Shown here: piece after piece, positions 1 to 6,791 of the stretch | Layout of the letters: every line of letters begins with the position of its first letter | Numbering within the stretch: the stretch's first letter is position 1 | Assembly (NCBI GenBank): GCA_000980375.1 | Contig: LARD01000026.1 | Span: forward strand, 1 to 64,000 | Direction: 5' to 3' | Length of the DNA: 64,000 nucleotides | Source of the DNA: Clostridium sp. K4410.MGS-306 | Lineage (GTDB): Bacteria > Cyanobacteriota > Vampirovibrionia > Gastranaerophilales > Gastranaerophilaceae | The notes under the pieces: generated by a model | Seen by the model: only the letters and a program-made list of their open reading frames with translations | Told to the model about the DNA's origin: nothing | Databases searched by the model: none | Made by a program: the position numbers and the translations under genes

Positions 1-2048
1 TTTATTTCGTAGTAGTCATCTCCTCCTTGGCCTAAGATTGTGTTGTTTGAGCCGTTTATTATGAACGTATCGTTGCCGGAGCCTGATGCTATTGAGGTGT
101 TGTCTGCGTTTATGTAGTAGGTGTTGTTGCCTTCGAGGTCATTTATATTTGCATCTGTACCAGTTTTGTCTATGTGATAGGTATCATTGCCATTACCAAG
201 GTTAATAAGCGAATTGCTATATACCCCATTTAGAAAAATTTCATCGTCTCCGTTACTGCCGTAAATAGTATTCCATTGGCCTTTGTTCACAATAATCGTG
301 TCATTGCCGTTTTCTCCGTCTACCCAGCTGGATGTACTATTTATGGTAATGGTATCATCACCATCTCTACCATAAATATAATTGCCTACCTGCGAAATAT
401 CTATTTTATCATTTTTGTTGCCGCCATAAAAATTTATCTGATTTGTTCTCAATATAACATCGTGTTCCACGTCTTCCTGAGCATAAATATCAAACTTATG
501 TCCTCCAAAAGTGATTTGGTCTGTTAGAGGGTTGTAATAATATTGAAATGTATTTCCTTCTGACGAAGTGTTCTTAACTTTATATTTTTTGCCGTTTATT
601 GTTATTTCTTTTGTTTCTCCTGCTGCAAAAGACACATCTTTTGCTTCTGACACATCATCTCCGAAGCTTGAAATCATTTTGGAATCAAATTTACCATTAA
701 GAGTGTTGGTGCCTGCGCCTCCTATTAAAGCAATATTAGAGGCGGTATTTGTGGATTGATTATTAACAGTATCGTCACCTTCTCCGCAATCAATAATAGA
801 ATCAAGAGCAGCGGAATTTACTAGATTGAAAACATCGTTTCCGCTTCCTCCGTGCAAATTATACACAGTCGTTTTTATATCAAAAGTATCATCACCTTCC
901 CCGCCTGATATAATAGAATTAGTTGAACTAGACCCGGAATTTATAACAATATGATCATTGCCTCCTTCACCGTTTACGGTTATTGATGAGTAGTTCAAAA
1001 TAATTTCATCATCTCCGTCTCCTGCGAATACAGAAGCATAACTAGCGCTGCAAACAATTTTATCAGCCAGATTTCCGCCGTGGAATGTCATATATGGACC
1101 ATTGAGCAACACATTATGTGCTTTGTCTTCTTCTCCCCAGATAGTGAACCTATCACCCTGTAATGTAATGGAACCATCATCATTAATGTAATAAATTAGT
1201 GAAGATTCTTTATCTGATTTGACCGTATATTTAATACCATTAATTAAAATCTCTTTTGTTTGATTAGCAACAAAATCTACAGAAAAAACATTCCCCCCAA
1301 CAATATCAGAAGCTACTACATTGGCAGGTTTTTGTCCAACCAGTGTGTTGTTGCCCTCGCCGCCTACTATTGTGAAACGTGAATTATCACCTGTATTGGT
1401 TAAATCAAAAATGTCATCGCCGGCCTCGCCATAGTAAAAAATCATTGAAGAAGAGATATTTCCAAGTATAAACTTATCATTGCCGTCTCCGCCTCTGATA
1501 GTTCCGGATTGTGAAACAACAAATGTATCATCGCCACCTTCGCCATAAACTGTAGCAAAAGAGTTATTTCCTTGTTTTTCAAAATAGTCATCACCATCAC
1601 CAAGTCGTATGGTAGACTGATAGGATTCGTCGTATACTTTATCGTTGCCGCCATTTGTTAAAACATTGGTAGCTCTTGCTGCTGCTGTTAATCTTATGGT
1701 ATCGTTTCTATCGCCTGTTGATACGGTATTTCCATAGCCGTTTATAATAAGATTATATTCAACATCAGAGCGCCCTGTTATTTCAAAGGAGCTTGAGTTA
1801 ATAGTAATTTCGCCGGTTGTTTTATTTTTTGAATAGCTGAAAGATTGCGCAGATGATTTTTTATTCTTTACCAAAAACTCTACGCCATCAATAATAACTG
1901 TTTGAGAGGCATTACCCTGAACTTCTACTGATCCGTCTATTGTATCATCTGCTGCTGCAAGAGTATTTATGGGGCTTGAATTTGTTGTTGCAAAAGATTC
2001 ATTTTTAATGCGAAATCCTGCTTGCTGAATATTTTTTAACGGTTCAGC
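1..2048 (-). CDS. RTX-repeat (calcium-binding type) part of a flagellin, out of frame with its N-terminus; runs off the window
   Basis: From the G tract to the window edge the minus strand has one reading frame with no stop, about 680 codons, and no start codon with a convincing ribosome site of its own. I translated it by hand. It holds more than 20 glycine-aspartate nonapeptide-like motifs, such as YGEGGDDTF, SGGEGDDTF, HGGSGNDVF and YGRDGDDTI, the pattern of RTX/haemolysin-type repeats that fold as a parallel beta-roll around Ca2+. Three copies of another module, with the core AGETKEITINGKKYKVKN, lie near 1925-1790, 1283-1130 and 640-480. A similar module recurs in the flagellin at 6792-9611. 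The frame joins the flagellin N-terminus if the G tract at 2048-2059 has 11 or 14 residues instead of 12. I infer it is the surface-exposed variable domain of that flagellin; the C-terminal flagellin domain would lie beyond position 1. The alternative is a decaying pseudogene, but the frame is intact and strongly patterned. Confidence 0.75.
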
Positions 2049-2514
2049 CCCCCCCCCCCGAGAAGGTAGAAATACCCGCACTGCCTGTGTTTGAGGCATA
2101 ATTAAAAAACTTGCGGCCGTTAAAATTTGTTGAAGTTAATATTTGTTCCAGTTGCTTGACCAATTCATCTGATTCTTTTTGCATTGCATTTCTTGCATCT
2201 GTATCATATATTCCGTTTGCGGCTTGTACTGATAGATCTCTTAACCTATTTAAGATTGTTGTCATATTTTCGAATGCGCCAAGGCCGACGTTCAGATATG
2301 AGATTCCGTCTTGGGTATTTTTGAGGGCTTGTTTTAGGCCTCGGATTTGGGAGGTCATATTTGTTGCAATATACAGACCTGCGGCATTGTCTTGGGCTTT
2401 GTTTACTTTGTAGCCTGTACTCATTCGTTCCAATGCTTGGGACACTGCATTTTGGGCAGTGGTCAGATTTTTTTGCATTAATATATTTAGTGTATCGGTG
2501 TTAATGCTTAACAA
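2044..2514 (-). CDS. flagellin N-terminal domain, ended by a stop just after a G12 tract
   Basis: The 156 residues match the N-terminal D0/D1 helices of flagellin (PF00669 type): MLSINTDTLNILMQKNL at the start, an LERMSTGYKVNKAQDNAAG core near residues 28-46, and LNRLRDLSVQAANG near 88-101. The start is a TTG at 2514. An in-frame TGA lies 9 bases upstream, and the start aligns with the M-I-S-V-N start of the second flagellin. A complete flagellin needs a C-terminal D0/D1 domain, which is absent here. The frame enters 12 G residues and hits TGA at once, giving the tail SGGGG. In the other frame the coding sequence continues as RTX repeats for 2 kb. I read this as the OFF state of a slippage-controlled gene. 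A homopolymer error in the assembly would look the same. The short product alone should not polymerise. Confidence 0.85.
   Translation of the reverse strand: MLSINTDTLNILMQKNLTTAQNAVSQALERMSTGYKVNKAQDNAAGLYIATNMTSQIRGLKQALKNTQDGISYLNVGLGAFENMTTILNRLRDLSVQAANGIYDTDARNAMQKESDELVKQLEQILTSTNFNGRKFFNYASNTGSAGISTFSGGGG
2048..2059 (-). repeat. homopolymeric G12 tract (C12 on the plus strand) inside the flagellin gene, candidate phase-variation switch
   Basis: Twelve consecutive C on the plus strand sit exactly where the flagellin frame breaks. With 12 G the frame reads S-G-G-G-G-stop. With 11 or 14 G it reads through S-G-G-G-A-E-P-L into the RTX frame. With 13 it stops four codons later. Poly-G tracts of this length are classic slipped-strand mispairing sites in other bacteria. 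It is the only long G/C homopolymer I see in this AT-rich window. Confidence 0.8.
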
Positions 2515-2578
2515 TAAGCTTCACCGCCTTTTTCCTGTTTCTTTTGCATTTATCCCTTTTTGTGCCGCTTCGCGAATA

Positions 2579-2604
2579 TGTATGGCACTTTTTTTTTTAG
2601 TTTA
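2579..2604 (-). promoter_or_regulatory. possible sigma-28-like flagellar promoter with an A10 spacer
   Basis: On the minus strand, TAAACT and a run of 10 A precede GCCATACA. TAAA and GCC are 14 bases apart, against about 15 in the FliA (sigma-28) consensus TAAA-N15-GCCGATAA. The element lies about 65-90 bases upstream of the TTG start at 2514, which is plausible for a flagellin promoter. The match is partial and I see no clear equivalent before the second flagellin. Confidence 0.3.
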
Positions 2605-2678
2605 ATTCATTTTTTGATAAATATGATTTATACTTTTGCATAATGTTTATTAAAGTTAAGTATAAAATTGTCTTATGC

Positions 2679-2684
2679 TATAAT
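2679..2684 (+). promoter_or_regulatory. -10 box TATAAT just upstream of dnaG
   Basis: A perfect TATAAT lies 10 bases before the ATG at 2695. A transcript starting the usual 6-7 bases downstream would have almost no 5' leader. No strong -35 box is visible; the best is TTAAGT near 2656. Confidence 0.4.
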
Positions 2685-2694
2685 ATTTACCAAG

Positions 2695-4611
2695 ATGAAT
2701 GGTTTAACTTATCAAGATGTTGTAGCACAAATAAAAGACAGACTGGATATCGTAGACGTTGTCTCAAAATACGTAATCCTCAAAAAATCCGGAGGCAACT
2801 ACTGGGGATGCTGCCCTTTTCATAATGAAAAGACACCTTCTTTCAGCGTAAGCCCGGCAAAACAAATTTACAAATGCTTTGGCTGCGGAGAAGGCGGCGA
2901 TGTTTTGAGCTTTTTGATGAAAATAAACAACCAGTCCTTTGCCGAGGTAGTAAAAGAACAGGCAGAAATTCTTGGTATTGAGCTGCCAAACAACTTTGAT
3001 AAATCAAAAGATAACAAAGATATAAAAGAGCAAATATACTCTTGCATGAAAGATGCTGCGGAGTTTTATAAAAAAACGCTTCTTGAAAATAAAACGTCCG
3101 AGGCTTATCAATACCTTGCAAACAGAGGGATAACAGACGAAAACATAGAAACATATAGGCTCGGCTTTGCACCTAATGCTTATGATGCTTTACAAAAATT
3201 TTTGAAAGTAAAACATAATGAAGAAATTCAAGAAAAAGCCGGACTGATAATCAAGCGGGAAAATGGAAACGGTTTTATTGACAGATTCCGCAACAGAATC
3301 ACAATCCCTATTTTTGATGAAAAAGGAAACATTGTAGCATTCGGCGCGCGTGCAATAGAAGCAGGACAGAACCCCAAATACCTTAATTCCCCAGAGACCC
3401 TTGTTTACAACAAAAGCCATGTACTCTACGGCCTGTATCATGCAAAAGAAGCAATAAAAGAAAAAGACTCTATTGTAATTATGGAAGGATATTTTGATGT
3501 AATATCTGCACAGGTTAACGGGGTAAAAAATGCCGTCGGAGCTTGCGGAACAGCGCTTACTGACAGCCATGTAAAGCTTATCTCAAGATACACCCAGTCC
3601 AGAAAGATTTACCTTGCTTTTGACACGGACAAAGCAGGACAGATGGCAACAAAAAGAGGTGCAGAAGTAATCAAAGAAGCGTTTTCAGGGCTAGGTAACA
3701 TAAAACAGTTTGACGAAAGCTTTGCATCAACTTCCGAAAACACAGACAGATACTCTTGCGAGCTTAGGGTAGTAGTACCGCCTGAGGGCAAAGACCCTGA
3801 TGAATTTATCAGAGAGAACGGCGCAGAAGCTTACGCCCAGGTGTTGAGACAAGCGCCGCTGCTTGTGGATTTTCAAATCGAAAGCGTTTTAAAAGCTTAT
3901 CAAAAAGGCATGTCACCGGTTGAAAAAAGCGCTATTGTTAAAGAGGTGCTTCCATATCTTCTTGAGATAGGCAACAACATTGTTAGAGACGAGTATGTAA
4001 AAATAGTATCTTCCCGATTGGATATTACGGAAAATTCTTTGCAAAAAGAGCTGCTTAACTCATCGGGCAAGGGTTTGAATAACACTTATTCTCAAAAACC
4101 AAAGCCTCAAACCCAGCTTGCACCAATTGTAAAGAAATCTTTAAATATTTCAGAAAAAGCGCAAAAAAATTTATTGTCGATGTATTTAATAAATGAAAGT
4201 TCCTACAATATCCAAACATTAAACAGCATTTTAAAGGAAGTTGAATATACAAACGATACGTTAATAATTGTAAAAGATACAATTGACAAATTGGTCGGAC
4301 GGGTAAATAATGTTAAAGAATTAATCGAGACCCTGTACACAGAATTTGCCGAGGACTATGAAGTCAAAGACATAATCACAGATTTGATATATTTATCCGA
4401 CAGTTTTAAAAATTTGTCGGACAAAGATTTTAAAATAGCTATTAATGAAAATATTGAGACTATTAAATCTTTTAAAGAAAAGGAACTGAAGAGTCATTTA
4501 CGCTCTCAATACAAGCAAGTCAATGATGATGACATAAAAGCTATTGAACAGCAGATTCAATTAAAAGAACTTTTAAAAAACAAAAACAAGCTAAGAACTG
4601 GAGACAATTAA
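2695..4611 (+). CDS. dnaG: DNA primase
   Basis: Makes RNA primers for replication. From the ATG at 2695 the protein has 638 residues. The N-terminal CHC2 zinc finger is complete (Cys40, His43, Cys61, Cys64, in GCCPFH and CFGCGEGGD). The RNA-polymerase-like basic region follows ([15 protein letters not shown]), then the TOPRIM domain with the acidic motifs MEGYFDV and AFDTDKAG, then a C-terminal helicase-binding region of low conservation. A TTG at 2668 would add nine residues, but it lies upstream of the TATAAT at 2679, so I prefer 2695. The stop overlaps the rpoD start by one base, so the two genes are probably co-transcribed, as in the macromolecular synthesis operons of other bacteria. Confidence 0.97.
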   Translation: MNGLTYQDVVAQIKDRLDIVDVVSKYVILKKSGGNYWGCCPFHNEKTPSFSVSPAKQIYKCFGCGEGGDVLSFLMKINNQSFAEVVKEQAEILGIELPNNFDKSKDNKDIKEQIYSCMKDAAEFYKKTLLENKTSEAYQYLANRGITDENIETYRLGFAPNAYDALQKFLKVKHNEEIQEKAGLIIKRENGNGFIDRFRNRITIPIFDEKGNIVAFGARAIEAGQNPKYLNSPETLVYNKSHVLYGLYHAKEAIKEKDSIVIMEGYFDVISAQVNGVKNAVGACGTALTDSHVKLISRYTQSRKIYLAFDTDKAGQMATKRGAEVIKEAFSGLGNIKQFDESFASTSENTDRYSCELRVVVPPEGKDPDEFIRENGAEAYAQVLRQAPLLVDFQIESVLKAYQKGMSPVEKSAIVKEVLPYLLEIGNNIVRDEYVKIVSSRLDITENSLQKELLNSSGKGLNNTYSQKPKPQTQLAPIVKKSLNISEKAQKNLLSMYLINESSYNIQTLNSILKEVEYTNDTLIIVKDTIDKLVGRVNNVKELIETLYTEFAEDYEVKDIITDLIYLSDSFKNLSDKDFKIAINENIETIKSFKEKELKSHLRSQYKQVNDDDIKAIEQQIQLKELLKNKNKLRTGDN

Positions 4612-5687
4612 TGAGCAGAAAAAGAATGTCAGACAAATCACTCGTTAGCATTATCGATGAAGATGAGCTTCAAACAGATGATACAACAGGTGATGATTTA
4701 TTTAGCGAACCCGAAACTATAACAACAGACAGTATAGATGTAATCATCGGAAAATCAGGCTCTACAGCAGCAGACGAAATTTATATGCAGCCTTCTGATG
4801 ATATGGACGCAGAAGACGAACAGCAAATTGCAGTCCCCAGAGGTGTTTCACTTGATGACCCCGTTAGAATGTACTTAAGAGAAATCGGCCGTATCAAACT
4901 ATTGACAGCTGATGAAGAAATCGATTTAGCAAGAAAAATCATACAAGGCGGAAATATCGGCGCCATTGCAAAGAGAAAACTCGTTCAAGCAAACTTGAGA
5001 CTTGTTGTTTCTATTGCAAAAAAATATGTTGGACGCGGCATGCTCTTTTTGGACCTCATTCAAGAAGGAAACCTCGGCTTGATTCGTGCAGCTGAAAAAT
5101 TTGACCACGAAAGAGGCTACAAATTCTCAACTTATGCCACATGGTGGATTCGTCAGGCAATCACCAGAGCAATCGCTGATCAGGCGCGTACTATCCGTAT
5201 TCCTGTTCACATGGTTGAAACTATCAACAAGCTGAAAAAAGTAACAAGAAAACTTGCTCAAGAGCTTTCTAGAAAACCGACCGAAGATGAGCTCGCTCAA
5301 GAAATGAACATTTCTATTTCAAAATTGAGAGAAATCATCAAAGTAGCTCAAGAGCCGTTGTCATTGGAAACTCCTATCGGTAAAGAAGAAGACTCAAGAT
5401 TGGGCGATTTTATCGAAGACAAAGACGCTGATGCTCCTGTGAAAACAGTTGCTCACGAACTTTTAAGAGAAGACCTTGCTGAAGTTTTAAGCGGTCTTTC
5501 TCCTCGTGAAAGAGATGTTTTAAGACTCCGTTTCGGCATGGACGACGGCAGACAAAGAACTCTCGAAGAAGTGGGCCAGCTGTTCGGTGTTACCAGAGAA
5601 CGTATCAGACAGATTGAAGCAAAAGCTTTAAGAAAACTCAGACACCCCAACAGAAGCAAACGCTTAAGAGAATACGTAGAAGTTTAA
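4611..5687 (+). CDS. rpoD: primary RNA polymerase sigma factor (sigma-70 family)
   Basis: Housekeeping sigma factor of 358 residues. After an acidic N-terminus of about 80 residues come region 1.2 ([12 protein letters not shown]), region 2 ([20 protein letters not shown], then [14 protein letters not shown], the -10 recognition helix), region 3 ([18 protein letters not shown]) and region 4 ([17 protein letters not shown], with the helix-turn-helix [15 protein letters not shown]). It lacks the long non-conserved insert of proteobacterial RpoD. ATG overlaps the dnaG stop (TAATG). A strong terminator follows. The complete region 4 and the dnaG linkage make it the primary sigma factor and not a flagellar or stress type. 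Confidence 0.97.
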   Translation: MSRKRMSDKSLVSIIDEDELQTDDTTGDDLFSEPETITTDSIDVIIGKSGSTAADEIYMQPSDDMDAEDEQQIAVPRGVSLDDPVRMYLREIGRIKLLTADEEIDLARKIIQGGNIGAIAKRKLVQANLRLVVSIAKKYVGRGMLFLDLIQEGNLGLIRAAEKFDHERGYKFSTYATWWIRQAITRAIADQARTIRIPVHMVETINKLKKVTRKLAQELSRKPTEDELAQEMNISISKLREIIKVAQEPLSLETPIGKEEDSRLGDFIEDKDADAPVKTVAHELLREDLAEVLSGLSPRERDVLRLRFGMDDGRQRTLEEVGQLFGVTRERIRQIEAKALRKLRHPNRSKRLREYVEV

Positions 5688-5698
5688 TCATAAAAAAA

Positions 5699-5725
5699 AG
5701 AGGCTTTAAAAAGCCTCTTTTTTTA
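5699..5725. terminator. bidirectional Rho-independent terminator between rpoD and the TRL-like genes
   Basis: The arms AGAGGCTTT (5699-5707) and AAAGCCTCT (5710-5718) pair perfectly. A T run follows on the plus strand and an A run precedes, so it can also end the minus-strand transcript finishing at 5734. Confidence 0.85.
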
Positions 5726-5733
5726 TTCTAAGT

Positions 5734-6054
5734 TTATTCGCCATAAACCGTTACAGTAATTTTTCGCCAGAAGATAAAAACTGTTTTTTCGTTAACATCT
5801 ATGTATGTTATTTTTTTGATATTGCCGTTTTTCGCAGCCTGTTCAATGCCAGCATCACCTGTTTCTATAAAATAGAGAATGTTGTTTGTTGAGGCGGTGC
5901 CTTTTTTCAGGCAGTTGAGGTCTTCTGCTTTTGCACCGGTGGCGGTCAGGGGATAGGTTGCATTGGTGTAAAATAAGGCTGTAGCATTAGCTGTGTTTTG
6001 GCTAAACACTGCTGTGAGTGCAAGCAGTGCCATTGTTGTAATAAATTTTTTCAT
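5734..6054 (-). CDS. TRL-like secreted protein, copy 1
   Basis: 106 residues with an N-terminal signal peptide (MKKFITTMALLALTAVFS, cleavage near ANA). The mature part resembles the TRL-like family (PF13146 type), small exported proteins of unknown function: an N-terminal YTNATYPLTATG segment, then FIETGDAGIEQAAKNG, then KKITYIDV, ending in TVYGE. I chose the ATG at 6054 because AGGAG lies 8 bases upstream; an upstream in-frame ATG at 6081 would overlap the preceding gene. It follows a paralogue with a 16-base gap and the two share the TVYGE end, so this is a tandem duplication in one operon. The shared terminator at 5699-5725 ends it. Confidence 0.75.
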   Translation of the reverse strand: MKKFITTMALLALTAVFSQNTANATALFYTNATYPLTATGAKAEDLNCLKKGTASTNNILYFIETGDAGIEQAAKNGNIKKITYIDVNEKTVFIFWRKITVTVYGE

Positions 6055-6070
6055 TGGAAATACTCCTTTT

Positions 6071-6442
6071 TTATTCTCCATAAACTGTTGTTCGTGTCGT
6101 TTTTGCGTAGATTGGAATAAACAGCAGGGGGATGTATACCTTGCTGACGGTTGTGTCTACGTAGTGTATTTGGGTTATATTGGCTTGTTTGGCGGCTTTA
6201 TCTATGCCTGAGTCGCCAATTTCTACAAGACCAAAGAAATTAGTTTTTGCAGCGTAACCTGTTTTAAGTTTTTGCAGTTTTTGTTGTTTCGGGAGGTTTA
6301 CTGCATTTGCAGTGGATTGTGGAAAGGTGCTGCCAGAGAAAATTGCACCTTTATCGTAATAAGCGGAAGTATTAATGCCTATTGCGTGTGCGCTTTGGGC
6401 AAGAACATTAACAATAAAGATAGATAAAATAAGTTTTTTCAA
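6071..6442 (-). CDS. TRL-like secreted protein, copy 2
   Basis: 123 residues with a signal peptide (MKKLILSIFIVNVLAQSAHA). The mature part has the same order of motifs as the downstream paralogue: NTSAYYDKGAIF, then VEIGDSGIDKAAKQAN, then TQIHYVDT and a TTVYGE terminus. The C-terminal half has an extra hydrophobic segment (VYIPLLFIPIYA). Family assignment to the TRL-like proteins is by motif memory. Function is unknown; export to the periplasm or outer membrane is likely. Confidence 0.72.
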   Translation of the reverse strand: MKKLILSIFIVNVLAQSAHAIGINTSAYYDKGAIFSGSTFPQSTANAVNLPKQQKLQKLKTGYAAKTNFFGLVEIGDSGIDKAAKQANITQIHYVDTTVSKVYIPLLFIPIYAKTTRTTVYGE

Positions 6443-6593
6443 TATGTTTCTCCATTACTTTAAACATTAGTTTCATTCTCAAAATAAATGGAAAAAAAAT
6501 AAAGTCTGACCTTTAACCATACATCGTAAGTCTATATCTAGAATACAGAAGCCAATATTATATTTTTGCAAAGACTGCTATTGGAATTAGAGA

Positions 6594-6776
6594 ATGACCA
6601 TTGACAGGAAATTGATGAGAAATGGCAATGGCTGGGCAATTAGTATTAACTCTACAATACTAGGTTTTCTTGATGTCAATCCTGAAACTGATATGATTCG
6701 TTACACAATGGAAAACGAAAAGTTAATAATTACTAAAAGTGATAAAAAAATAAAAGTTAATGAATCAAAATTCTAA
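6594..6776 (+). CDS. AbrB/MazE-type DNA-binding protein, solitary
   Basis: 60 residues with the swapped-hairpin signature of AbrB/MazE-like regulators: MRNGNGWAISINSTILGFL, then a NPETD turn and an EKLIITKSDKK strand. Such proteins bind DNA as dimers, as transition-state regulators or antitoxins. No toxin gene lies next to it: the neighbours are the TRL-like genes and the giant flagellin, both on the other strand. The start could also be the internal ATG giving MRNGNGW. It may regulate the adjacent flagellin or TRL genes, but that is only inferred from position. Confidence 0.65.
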   Translation: MTIDRKLMRNGNGWAISINSTILGFLDVNPETDMIRYTMENEKLIITKSDKKIKVNESKF

Positions 6777-6791
6777 AATAATTCTTATAAA

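Noticed and set aside
1442..1654. A 70-residue minus-strand frame inside the RTX region
   Set aside because: It is out of frame with the GGxGxD repeats, which continue through it in another frame, so it is a shadow.
2044..2062. The G12 tract as a mere sequencing error
   Set aside because: I keep this as a serious alternative but do not adopt it: the tract is at the exact frame break, the downstream frame is clean for 2 kb, and G tracts are known switches. Read data must decide.
6594..6776. A toxin-antitoxin pair at the AbrB-like gene
   Set aside because: No toxin frame is adjacent on either side, so only a solitary regulator is supported.
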